A stretch of DNA of 64,000 bases from Blastochloris viridis. GTDB lineage: Bacteria > Pseudomonadota > Alphaproteobacteria > Rhizobiales > Xanthobacteraceae. How positions within the stretch are numbered: the first letter of the stretch is position 1; the number at the start of each line of letters is the position of its first letter. A program made the translations under genes and the position numbers. Where the stretch lies: NCBI RefSeq assembly GCF_001402875.1, contig NZ_CP012946.1:970001-1034000 (forward strand), read 5' to 3'. This document shows, in pieces, positions 10,188-17,306 of the stretch. A model generated the notes under the pieces. It did not search any database and was not told the DNA's origin. It was given only the letters and a program-made list of their open reading frames with translations.

Positions 10188-10796
10188 ATGTCTGCCGAGT
10201 TTCTGCTCACCGCCCTCATCATCGTCGCTTCGCCCGGCACCGGCGTGCTCTACACCCTGGCCTACGGCCTTAGCTGCGGGCGGCGCGCCGCCGTCATCGC
10301 CGCGCTCGCCGGCACGCTCGGCATCGTGCCGCACATCGCCGCCGCCATCGCCGGGCTGGCGGCGCTGCTTCACACCAGCGCGCTGGCGTTCGAGACGGTG
10401 AAGTATGCCGGCGTCGCCTATCTATTGTGGATGGCGTGGCAGACGCTGAAGGAAAGCGGGGCGCTGGCGGTGGGCGGCGCTGACGATCTGCCGGCGGGGC
10501 GCATCATCGCCCGCGGGGTGACGATCAACCTGCTCAATCCCAAGCTCTCGATCTTCTTCCTCGCCTTCCTGCCGCAGTTCGTCGAGGCCGGCGAGGCCCA
10601 CCCGGTCGCCCGCATGTTGGAGCTGTCCGGCGTATTCATGGCGATGACGTTCGTGGTGTTCGCGATCTACGGTGTCGCTGCCGCGGCGGCGCGCACCTAT
10701 GTCGTCGGCCGGCCCACGGTGATGTCGTGGCTGCGCCGCTCGTTCGCCGCCGCGTTCGTCGCGCTCGGCGCCAGGCTGGCGCTGGCGGAGCGGTGA
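10188..10796 (+). CDS. LysE family translocator (amino acid / metabolite exporter)
   Basis: 202-residue inner-membrane protein of the LysE/RhtB exporter superfamily, which export amino acids or related solutes. It begins with the typical MSAEFLLTALIIVASPGTGVL helix (the P-G-P/T motif of this family), followed by a Gly/Ala-rich helix after a small basic loop (SCGRRAA), and has GVTINLLNPKLSIFFLAFLPQF, the characteristic central motif. Five to six hydrophobic segments are visible. Substrate cannot be told from sequence. It faces bluB tail to tail, with 6 bases between their stops. Confidence 0.88.
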   Translation: MSAEFLLTALIIVASPGTGVLYTLAYGLSCGRRAAVIAALAGTLGIVPHIAAAIAGLAALLHTSALAFETVKYAGVAYLLWMAWQTLKESGALAVGGADDLPAGRIIARGVTINLLNPKLSIFFLAFLPQFVEAGEAHPVARMLELSGVFMAMTFVVFAIYGVAAAAARTYVVGRPTVMSWLRRSFAAAFVALGARLALAER

Positions 10797-10802
10797 GGGG
10801 GG

Positions 10803-11525
10803 TCACCCGATGGCGTCGAGCAGCGGTTCGTTGCCGGTGCGCTTGTGCCAGCCGTCGAACCACACCAGATCGTGCAGCGGTAGGCGCGTCCGCCACCCCG
10901 CCACTTCGAGTTCCGGCTTGGCGTAGAAGTGGGTGACGCTGCCGACGCAGAGATAGGCGATCGGCTGAATCTCGGGCGGGATGCCGAGCACCTCGCGCAG
11001 CGCGTTGTAGTCGAGGATCGACACCCAGCCGACGCCGAGGTTCTCGGCGCGGGCGGCGAGCCAGAGGTTCTCCACCGCGCACACCGCGCTGTAGAGGTCC
11101 ATTTCCGGCTGGTGGGTGCGGCCGAGCACCACCTTGCCGGCGCGGGCGCGGTCGCAGGTGATGCAGATGCCGACCGGGGCGTCGAGGATGCCTTCGAGCT
11201 TGAGGCGGCGGTAGCGCTCGCGCTGCTCGTTCTCGAACATCTCGGTCGCCTCGGCCTGGGCGCAGGCGAAGGCGGCGTGCACCTTCTTCTTCACCGCCGG
11301 GTCGCGGATGACGATGAAGTCCCACGGCTGCATGAAGCCGACCGAGGGGGCGTGGTGGGCGGCTTCGAGCAGCCGCGCCAGCACCTCGTCCGGCACCGGG
11401 TCGTGGCGGAACTGGCCGCGCACATCGCGCCGGGTGTGGATACAGCGATAGACCGCAACGCGCTCGTCGAGCGTGAAAGCCGGGTCGTACTGGATCGGCG
11501 TGTCGGTGGCGTCGCGCATGGCCAT
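10803..11525 (-). CDS. bluB: 5,6-dimethylbenzimidazole synthase BluB
   Basis: Flavin-destroying enzyme that converts reduced FMN with oxygen to 5,6-dimethylbenzimidazole, the lower ligand of vitamin B12. The 240-residue nitroreductase-fold protein has the family signatures CIHTRRDVRGQFRHDPVP at the N terminus, APSVGFMQPWDFIVIRD, GRTHQPEMDLYSAVCAVENLWLAARAENLGVGW and GSVTHFYAKPELE. The start at 11525 (or ATG 11519, two codons later) gives the normal length; far upstream in-frame codons do not look coding. No other cobalamin gene is adjacent and no convincing cobalamin riboswitch was found in the upstream 230 bases. Confidence 0.94.
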   Translation of the reverse strand: MAMRDATDTPIQYDPAFTLDERVAVYRCIHTRRDVRGQFRHDPVPDEVLARLLEAAHHAPSVGFMQPWDFIVIRDPAVKKKVHAAFACAQAEATEMFENEQRERYRRLKLEGILDAPVGICITCDRARAGKVVLGRTHQPEMDLYSAVCAVENLWLAARAENLGVGWVSILDYNALREVLGIPPEIQPIAYLCVGSVTHFYAKPELEVAGWRTRLPLHDLVWFDGWHKRTGNEPLLDAIG

Positions 11526-12053
11526 GGCTTGTCTCTCGCGGCGTGCAATCATCTTCGCACGGACGTTCAGGTGCACGTGGGAACAGGGTCGAACATCCGG
11601 CGACGTAAGTCCGTTTGAATTGCGGAAACTGGATGGCATCCGGTTTGGGCAATCAGGCACAGCGGCGGGTACTCTAGGCCAGCATTCGACGCACGGGGAT
11701 TCGACGAACGCCGGGGAGGATTTCGCCGGAGGCGCGGTGATTACCCCCGAAATGTAACACGGCAATCAAAAAGAATTGTGCCGGGCAGGCATTGCACAGT
11801 TTCCGCACCTTGCGGCTTCGACCTTGGGAAAAATCGCCAAACCCCATTCCATCCGGAGCAAAACTCCCCACATCAGCGACGGAAGCTTCGCTCGTGTGAG
11901 GAGAACCGACCGGGGGTGCGACGACACGTCAGGGTGTAGTCCGCGTGCGGCGCCTTACCCTTGACACACCGGTTCGTCATTGTTCTCAAAACGAGCATAA
12001 GACCGGCAACAGCTTCTTTGCTCCCCCAACCCCCGACTGCAAAGAGGACGTAC
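11526..12053. other. Gene-free intergenic region between bluB and the HicB-like gene
   Basis: About 530 bases between divergent genes. No RBS-preceded reading frame, RNA gene or clear repeat is seen; it is presumably the promoter region of both genes. Confidence 0.5.
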
Positions 12054-12623
12054 ATGATCAACGAATCGATGGCTCGCGAACGAACGCGATGGCGTGGTGC
12101 CGCATTCGCTGATGGTTTCACCGGCGATATCAGCACCCTTCTGGCAGAGACCCAGACCCGTCATGCCGAGTCCAGCGCCCGCGCTGCGGCACGCCCGGCC
12201 GGCTATGTCGCCATCGTTGCCGGCAAGCCCGGCAACTACCGCGTCGTGCTGCCGGACCTGCCGCACTGCACCGCAAAGGGCGACACCATGGATGCCGCCC
12301 TGGCCGACGCCGCGGTTGTGGTGCGCCACTGGTGCGAGGCCGCGCTCGACCGCGGCGAGCCGCTGCCCGAGCCGCGCTCGGCCGACGAGGCCGTGCATGG
12401 CGATCCGCAGGTGGTGCGGCTGCTCGGTGAGGACAGCGCGCTGGCGCTGGTGCCGTTGCTGCCCGAGGTGGCGGTGACCCGCACCATTGAACTCGCGCTG
12501 GACGTCGACCTGGTGGCGGCGGTGGACGAGGTCGCCGAGGCGGCCGGCGTCGCCCGCACTGACTTCATTGCCCTCGCGCTGGAGGCGGCGCTGGCGCAAC
12601 ATGCCGAGCCGGTCGGCACCTAA
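12054..12623 (+). CDS. HicB-like antitoxin-family protein without HicA partner
   Basis: 189-residue protein whose middle part is a HicB-type partial RNase-H fold (about residues 48-110: AIVAGKPGNYRVVLPDLPHCTAKGDTMDAALADAAV), the segment of HicB antitoxins that blocks HicA. The C terminus (about 145-185, TRTIELALDVDLVAAVDEVAEAAGV) looks like a ribbon-helix-helix DNA-binding domain. AAAGAGGACGTAC precedes ATG 12054, a good ribosome site. A HicA toxin, normally a 60-80-residue double-stranded RNA-binding protein immediately upstream, was not found in either flank. It may be an orphan regulator. The N-terminal 45 residues are not recognisable. Confidence 0.7.
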   Translation: MINESMARERTRWRGAAFADGFTGDISTLLAETQTRHAESSARAAARPAGYVAIVAGKPGNYRVVLPDLPHCTAKGDTMDAALADAAVVVRHWCEAALDRGEPLPEPRSADEAVHGDPQVVRLLGEDSALALVPLLPEVAVTRTIELALDVDLVAAVDEVAEAAGVARTDFIALALEAALAQHAEPVGT

Positions 12624-12764
12624 CGCGGCGGCGGGCCCGATTGGATCCGGGGTCCGCTCCAAGCTGAGATTGCCCCAACAGCAGGTCCCGCAAGCTGGCA
12701 ATGGGATTTGCGGAAGACGCCCATCATAACGACGGATCTTGCTCGAATCCTCCGGCAAGTCTGT

Positions 12765-13070
12765 TCAAGCGTTCGCCGGCCGCGGGTGCACCCGCGGCCG
12801 GCCCTTGGCGCAGGGGCCGAGCGGCAGCGGGCGGTCGACAATGATGAAGTTGTCGCCCGGCAGCAGATCGCCGATCAGCCGCAATCGCTGGCCTTCGAAC
12901 GCCGACACATCGACCGGACGGCCGTCACGGTTGAGAAGACGGATGATGTGGCGACCGGCGACATCGGCGCCGTCGACCACGCCGCCGTTATAGGTCTTGC
13001 GCACCGGGCCTGACGCGTCGGCCGCGCCGGCTTGAAGCCCGAGCGCGACGATCAGAGCAATCCGGACCAT
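12765..13070 (-). CDS. Small secreted protein of unknown function
   Basis: 101-residue protein that I do not recognise. MVRIALIVALGLQAGAADA is a clear signal peptide with an AxA-like cleavage site near residue 19, so a mature domain of about 80 residues is exported. The mature part has alternating hydrophobic strands (GRHIIRLLNRDGRPVDVSAF, LRLIGDLLPGDNFIIVD) resembling a small beta-barrel. GGAGG sits close before ATG 13070. The gene's 3' end runs through a perfect 28-base palindrome (12775-12802), so the last residues may be shaped by that element. Confidence 0.55.
   Translation of the reverse strand: MVRIALIVALGLQAGAADASGPVRKTYNGGVVDGADVAGRHIIRLLNRDGRPVDVSAFEGQRLRLIGDLLPGDNFIIVDRPLPLGPCAKGRPRVHPRPANA
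12775..12802. repeat. Perfect 28-base palindrome, possible bidirectional terminator
   Basis: GCCGGCCGCGGGTG is followed directly by its exact complement, giving a 14-bp loopless dyad. It lies at the convergent ends of the HicB-like gene (+) and the small secreted gene (-), inside the coding end of the latter. Confidence 0.45.
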
Positions 13071-13159
13071 GCCGCCCTCCCACACGTGCCGTTTGCAAGT
13101 GTGATGCGCGTCGCCACGGCGCGACATGCGGAGGATCAACCGCGCTACGTTGGGGGAGC

Positions 13160-13640
13160 GAAAAGAGAAACCCCGCCGCATGAAGCGGCGGGGTGGGCCG
13201 GTCGGGCATCACGGGGAGGTGATTCATCTGCACCGAGGGGGCTTGGTGCAGGACGAAACCGGCCAGTTTTCGTCTCCGAACACCAACGCAAATTGGCACC
13301 CGGCGGAGGACTTCGAGCGAGGGACTTCACACAGCAAACGTCGTCTCGAACTGCAGGCTCGGCGCCGCACAATTCGGAACCGCGATTATGGGCCGCACCG
13401 GCGGGGGCAGGCGCGGCCCATGTCCGTGGCGGTACCCGATGGCGCACCGCAACGGTCTTCCCGGCGGCGAGCGGGGGCATCGCCGCGTTGTTTTCGGCGC
13501 GTCACCTGGCCCGATCGCTCGGGGGTGGCGCCGCGATTGCGTCGACTGGTACAGCCGGCTGCCGAGCGTGGGGCCGGCAGCTCTGATCCGGTCGACGAGG
13601 TGTTCGATCGGCGCTAGGTGTATCGCGGACGATCAAATCG
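13160..13640 (-). ncRNA. Candidate structured non-coding RNA
   Basis: No convincing protein is encoded between 13071 and 13761. On the minus strand a TTGACA -35 (13671-13676) is spaced 17 bases from GATATT (13648-13653), predicting a start near 13640. At the other end a perfect 9-bp hairpin (CCCCGCCGC at 13171-13179, loop of 5, GCGGCGGGG at 13185-13193) is followed in minus direction by TTTCTCTTTTC, a rho-independent terminator. Between them are further perfect stems at 13208-13223, 13228-13251, 13388-13421 and 13558-13581, whose minus-strand loops are C-rich (CTCCCC, AAGCCCCCTC), the look of anti-Shine-Dalgarno sRNAs. A short sRNA (about 13160-13260) or one about 480-nt RNA are both possible. 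It does not match RNase P, tmRNA, 6S or SRP RNA. Confidence 0.4.
13171..13193 (-). terminator. Rho-independent terminator on the minus strand
   Basis: A 9-bp perfect GC stem with a 5-base loop, followed on the minus strand by TTTCTCTTTTC. It has no annotated gene upstream on that strand, which is what suggests a non-coding transcript. Confidence 0.6.
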
Positions 13641-13647
13641 TGTGATA

Positions 13648-13676
13648 AATATCGCAGGGCCGGGATCAGCTGTCAA
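13648..13676 (-). promoter_or_regulatory. Sigma-70-like promoter with flanking inverted boxes
   Basis: Minus-strand TTGACA, a 17-base spacer and GATATT. Inverted copies of an AAATCGT box flank it: GATCAAATCGT at 13631-13641 (+) and GATAAATCGT at 13698-13707 (-). These could be operators for the divergent MarR-type regulator. Confidence 0.4.
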
Positions 13677-13761
13677 GCGCTTGCGATTGTATTGCGTACG
13701 ATTTATCGGTAGGGCGGCGACGCGCCGCACCCCGGCGTGGCGACCGAGCAGGAGAGCGCGC

Positions 13762-14226
13762 ATGGCCGCGGGGGTATCGCCGAACCCGCCCGACGACGGG
13801 CCCTTTCTCGGCGATTTCGTTTGTTTCTCGATCTATTCGGCCGCGCTGGCGTTCAACCGCGTCTACAAGCCGCTGCTGGCCGACATGGGGCTGACCTACC
13901 CGCAATATCTGGTGATGGTGGTGCTGTGGGAGGAGGACGGCCGCACCGTTGGCGGCATCGGCGAGGTGCTGTCGCTCGATTCCAGCACGCTGACGCCGCT
14001 GCTCAAGCGGCTTGAAGGCATGGGGCACCTCTCCCGCGCTCGCGACGACGCCGACGAGCGGGTGGTGCGGGTGCGGCTCACCCCGGGCGGCCGGGCGCTG
14101 CGGGCCAAGGCGCGGGTGGTGCCAGGCTGCATCCTGGAGGCCACCGGCATGTCGCTGGAGGAGCTGCGCCGGCTGCAGGGCGAAATCGACGCGCTACGGC
14201 GCAATCTGGAAGTCGCCAACCGCTGA
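13762..14226 (+). CDS. MarR family regulator of the 2-Cys OhrR type
   Basis: 154-residue winged-helix repressor. The N-terminal sensing segment FVCFSIYSAALAFNRVYKPLL carries Cys21 in the position of the peroxide-sensing Cys of OhrR, and the partner motif LTYPQYLVMVVLWE has the family Tyr. The wing is in LLKRLEGMGHLSRARDDADER. A second cysteine, Cys123 (VPGCILEATG), fits the 2-Cys subgroup that forms an intersubunit disulfide after oxidation by organic hydroperoxides. OhrR normally regulates an adjacent ohr gene; none is present here. Instead a divergent promoter with inverted boxes lies upstream. ATG 13762 follows a GAGAG ribosome site. Confidence 0.85.
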   Translation: MAAGVSPNPPDDGPFLGDFVCFSIYSAALAFNRVYKPLLADMGLTYPQYLVMVVLWEEDGRTVGGIGEVLSLDSSTLTPLLKRLEGMGHLSRARDDADERVVRVRLTPGGRALRAKARVVPGCILEATGMSLEELRRLQGEIDALRRNLEVANR

Positions 14227-14254
14227 AGCGGGTTTCCGCACGCTTCTTCGCCCT

Positions 14255-14313
14255 CGCGGATCATGGGTACCGGATTTCGCGGCTTCGCCGCTTGTCCGGG
14301 ACGACAGCGCGAG
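14255..14313. repeat. Dispersed intergenic repeat, short copy
   Basis: Holds ACCGGATTTCGCGGCTTCGCCGCTTGTCCGGGACGAC-type sequence, matching the right-hand arms of the copies at 7200-7396, 39413-39540 and 59173-59293. It sits between convergent genes. Confidence 0.5.
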
Positions 14314-14386
14314 GTCTCGGCCGGGGCCGGCCGGCCTCGGATGTCGGCGGCACGGCGCCTTGGCGCGCACTGCGCACGGTTTCTGT

Positions 14387-15349
14387 TCAGACGAACGTGC
14401 CGTGGCTTTGCGCCGACCACAGCTCGACCGCGCGGTCGAGTGCGTCCGGGAACAGGCGCTGCCGCGACACCAGCCAGGCCGGATAGATGTCGGTGGAGCG
14501 CACCAGCTTCATCACCCGGTCGGGGTGGATGCCGAGGCCGAAAACGTCGAGCATCGTCAGAAGCTTGGCAGCGGCGAGCACGACAGGGAGCGGCACCAGC
14601 ACGGTGCGGGCCTTGGGGAAATGGCGCCGGATCAGCGTCTCGACGATCTGCTCAAGCGTGTAGCGCTGCGGGTAGGCGGCGTTGAACAGGGTGACGGATT
14701 CCGGCTGCGACCGCGCGAACTCGATCGCCTCGAGCAGGTCCTGCACATAGATGCAGGCCTTGATGGTGTCCTTCCGCCCCGGATAGACGAAGACGCCTTT
14801 CTTCAGCAGCGCGGCGAGGCGGGCGAAATTGCCGCCTTCGCCGGGGCCAAACACCACGGCTGGCCGCACGATCACCAACCGGCGGTCGGGCGCTGCCTCC
14901 TGCCAGTGGCGGTGGAGGCGCTCGGCAATCAGCTTGGAATGGCCGTAGGCCGATTCCGGCGCCGGCGGGCTGGCCTCGGTCTTGGTGTCCTCGCTTGGGC
15001 CGTAGACCGAGATCGAACTGGTGAACACGATCTCGCGGGCGCCGCTGCGGGCGGCGAAGCGGGTGACCTCCAGCGCGCCGAGGATGTTGGTGTCGTAATA
15101 GTCGTGGGTGGGATGGCCAGGCGTCGTGTGCACTGCGGCGAAATTGTAGATGCGCGCCACCGGCCGCCCGAGGTCCAGCCCGGCGAGGTCGCGCACGTCG
15201 CCGATGCGGTAGTCGACCCCCGCCAGGGTTTCACGTGGCGGCAGCAGGTCGATGGAGACGACGTCGTCTGCACTGTCCGCGGCAAGATGACGAACGAGGT
15301 GAGTTCCAACGAACCCCGATCCCCCGAAAACGACGACGGCGTCATTCAT
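14387..15349 (-). CDS. NAD-dependent epimerase/dehydratase (SDR family)
   Basis: 320-residue extended short-chain dehydrogenase acting on nucleotide sugars or sterol-like substrates. The NAD-binding glycine motif is VFGGSGFVGTHLV at the N terminus; the catalytic Ser-Tyr-Lys set is visible as TSSISVYG and SAYGHSKLIAE. The C-terminal part (IRRHFPKARTVLVPLPVV, then VFGLGIHPDRVMKLVRSTDIYP) is atypical of GalE and closer to 3-beta-HSD/GalE-like SDR enzymes of glycan loci. Start at ATG 15349 (MNDAVVVFGG) because the Rossmann fold begins there. It faces the MarR gene and precedes genes of a surface-glycan type, which suggests sugar-nucleotide modification, but substrate is unknown. Confidence 0.85.
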   Translation of the reverse strand: MNDAVVVFGGSGFVGTHLVRHLAADSADDVVSIDLLPPRETLAGVDYRIGDVRDLAGLDLGRPVARIYNFAAVHTTPGHPTHDYYDTNILGALEVTRFAARSGAREIVFTSSISVYGPSEDTKTEASPPAPESAYGHSKLIAERLHRHWQEAAPDRRLVIVRPAVVFGPGEGGNFARLAALLKKGVFVYPGRKDTIKACIYVQDLLEAIEFARSQPESVTLFNAAYPQRYTLEQIVETLIRRHFPKARTVLVPLPVVLAAAKLLTMLDVFGLGIHPDRVMKLVRSTDIYPAWLVSRQRLFPDALDRAVELWSAQSHGTFV

Positions 15350-15669
15350 GCGGATATCTCTGGATTGCCGTGCGGCACAAGCCGGCCACGGGAACACCGG
15401 GCGTCCACCAGGGACCAGATCTCCGGATTCGACAAGGTCGCCATGTTATCGCGGCGAACGAAATCTGAAAGCCGCGATCTCGGCATTCGAGCCGTAAGCG
15501 AACCAGTTCGGCCGCCCGGCCGGTGCGACGGTACGGTCGGTTGGCCCGCACCGGATTGTCCGGTATCAATGAGCCACAACCGAAGGTGCGATTCGAAACG
15601 CCAAGATGCCGCGTTGCGGCAGGGCGGGCCAACGGAACCAACGGCAGCGGGGGACCGAAGCCTTTCGTC
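15350..15669. other. Gene-free intergenic region
   Basis: About 320 bases between divergent genes. No reading frame with a ribosome site, hairpin terminator or repeat was recognised; likely promoters only. Confidence 0.4.
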
Positions 15670-16020
15670 ATGGTGAACTGGGGGCTCATCTTCCGAACGC
15701 GCGATCCGGATCGCGACCGTGCCACCGATGCCGCGCGCATTGCCGCGGTGCAGGCGGCGCTGGCGCAGGCGATCGAGAGCGCGTGCCGCGAGCGGGACGG
15801 CCTCAGCCGTCGCCTGGAGGATGTGCGCGCCCGCGCCGCGTTTCTCTATGACGATCAGGACGCCTCCCACGAAGGGCGGCTCGGCGCGCTTGAGGAGCAG
15901 ATGGTGGTGGGCGCTCGCCGTCTCGCCGACCTCACCTACCAGATCGCCGCCTTCGAGGCGCTGCATGCCGAAGCCGGAAATGTCCTCGCGGGGGCGCCCT
16001 CGTCCAGCGTTATGCCCTGA
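15670..16020 (+). CDS. Hypothetical coiled-coil protein
   Basis: 116-residue protein that I do not recognise. After a short hydrophobic start (MVNWGLIF) it is almost entirely charged alpha-helix: RDRATDAARIAAVQAALAQ, then ESACRERDGLSRRLEDVRAR and an EGRLGALEEQMVVGARRLAD stretch, heptad-like and probably coiled coil. No signal peptide or membrane segment. It precedes the two acyltransferase genes on the same strand but with a 156-base gap, so operon membership is unsure. ATG 15670 is used because the helical pattern begins shortly after it. Confidence 0.5.
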   Translation: MVNWGLIFRTRDPDRDRATDAARIAAVQAALAQAIESACRERDGLSRRLEDVRARAAFLYDDQDASHEGRLGALEEQMVVGARRLADLTYQIAAFEALHAEAGNVLAGAPSSSVMP

Positions 16021-16176
16021 GCAGGTGGCCCCGGCCGCCGCGGTCGCCTCTGCGTCCCAGCTTTGGTAGTGTGGCCGGACAATCGCGCTCTGGTGGGCTG
16101 TTGGCTGGGGCTCGCCGTTTCCGCCTGCCGGGGTGAAACGCGGTTCGCACGGACGCGGGATGCGCCGAGGTGGTCG

Positions 16177-16692
16177 ATGCCGGTCTATGTTTGGTCGCGG
16201 CTGAAGATGCTCGTGCTAAGCCACGGCGGGCGACCGAAAATCAACGGGCGGGTGTGGTTCCGCGGCTACGGCACCTTGATGTTCGGCGACGGCGTCGTCA
16301 TCGACGCCAGCCGGTGCCCGGTCGAACTGCACGTCGAACGGGGGGCGCGGCTTGAGATCGGCAATGGGGTGGTGATCTCGTCGGGCGCCTCGCTGGAGGC
16401 GACCGGTGCGGTGGTGGTCGGCGACGGCTGCCGCATCGGCGCGTTCTGCAAGATCCTCGACAACAACTTCCACCCGCTGCGGGGCGACCGGCTGGTGCAG
16501 CCAAAGCCGGTTCCGGTGCGGATCGGCGCGAACGTGGTGCTGGAGGACAACGTCATCCTGCTGCCGGGCGCCCGGCTCGGCGACAATGTGCGGGTGCAGG
16601 CGGGCTCGGTGGTGTCGCGGGCGATTCCGCCGGACGCTGTGGTGTCCGGCTTTCCCGCCCGCGTGGTCGGACGGGCGGGACCGCGGTCATGA
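16177..16692 (+). CDS. Left-handed beta-helix acyltransferase (WbpD/CAT-like)
   Basis: 171-residue hexapeptide-repeat acyltransferase, predicted to transfer acetyl or another acyl group to a sugar. Repeats of the [LIV]-G-x4 type run from about residue 45 to 160 (GTLMFGDGVVIDAS, LEIGNGVVISSG, VVVGDGCRIGAFC, VRIGANVVLEDNVILLPG, VRVQAGSVV). The loop DNNFHPLRGDR holds the probable catalytic His. The end FPARVVGRAG is the usual closing motif (G-x-PA). ATG 16177 is preceded by GAGG at 6 bases; the longer frame upstream starts with TTG and looks non-coding. It overlaps the next acyltransferase gene by four bases, so the two are coupled. Confidence 0.82.
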   Translation: MPVYVWSRLKMLVLSHGGRPKINGRVWFRGYGTLMFGDGVVIDASRCPVELHVERGARLEIGNGVVISSGASLEATGAVVVGDGCRIGAFCKILDNNFHPLRGDRLVQPKPVPVRIGANVVLEDNVILLPGARLGDNVRVQAGSVVSRAIPPDAVVSGFPARVVGRAGPRS

Positions 16693-17234
16693 CGCCGCCA
16701 TTGCTGAAACGGGCCGGCGGCTGGGGTCTGCGTACGTTCTATCGCTGGCGCACCCGGCTCGTCCTGCGCGGCTGCGAGCTGGCGAGCGGAGCCTATGCCG
16801 AAGGCGAGGTGCGGGTGTCGGGGCCGGGTTCCATCCGCATCGGCCGCAACGCGGTGCTGCTCGACGGCATTGCGCCGACCGAGCTGGCAAGCGGCGCCGG
16901 CGCCGAGATCGTCATCGGCGCGAACACGGTTCTGAACTATGGCGCGCGGCTCAGAGCGACGTCGTCGGTCCGCATCGGTGCCAACTGCCTGATCGCCTCG
17001 TTCGTGGTGCTGGACGACGCAGCGGCCGATTTCGGCCCGCCGGCGCCGATCGAGATCGAGGACGGGGTGTGGATCGCCCATGGCGCGGTGATCGCGCCGG
17101 GGGTGCGGGTTGGCCGCGGCGCCGTGGTGGCGGCCGGCAGCGTGGTGCGCCGCGACGTGCCGGCGGAGATGCTGGCGATGGGCAATCCGGCGCGGTGCTT
17201 TTCGCTCGATCTGGTGCCGGGCCAAAAGCCGTAG
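16689..17234 (+). CDS. Second hexapeptide-repeat acyltransferase
   Basis: 181-residue left-handed beta-helix acyltransferase, translationally coupled to the previous gene by an ATGA overlap. Hexapeptide turns are visible in GPGSIRIGRNAVLLDG, AEIVIGANTVLNYG, SVRIGANCLIASFVVLDD and GVWIAHGAVIAPGVRVGRGAVVAAGSVV, closing with MGNPARCFSLDL. The short basic helix at the N terminus (TFYRWRTRLVLRG) may associate with membrane. The pair most likely acetylates sugars of a surface polysaccharide; whether each takes a different acceptor or they act together is unknown. Its end faces the minus-strand SGNH-like gene. Confidence 0.82.
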   Translation: MTPPLLKRAGGWGLRTFYRWRTRLVLRGCELASGAYAEGEVRVSGPGSIRIGRNAVLLDGIAPTELASGAGAEIVIGANTVLNYGARLRATSSVRIGANCLIASFVVLDDAAADFGPPAPIEIEDGVWIAHGAVIAPGVRVGRGAVVAAGSVVRRDVPAEMLAMGNPARCFSLDLVPGQKP

Positions 17235-17306
17235 CTGCGCGCCGCAACTGATCGGCCAGAATTCGAAACACTGACTCAACGTGTCCGGCTGGATCGATCG
17301 GATCGG

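Noticed and set aside
11530..11760. Cobalamin riboswitch upstream of bluB
   Set aside because: The minus strand has GGCGAAATCC- and CCCGCCGCTGT-like pieces, but spacing is about 50 bases instead of the usual compact B12-box layout and GCCACTG is missing.
13160..13640. RNase P RNA, tmRNA, 6S or 4.5S RNA
   Set aside because: None of the universally conserved cores (such as the GAGGAAAGTCC of RNase P or the GGAAGCAGC of SRP RNA) is present on either strand.
16063..16176. TTG-initiated extension of the first beta-helix acyltransferase
   Set aside because: The extra residues are not family-like and ATG 16177 has a good Shine-Dalgarno.
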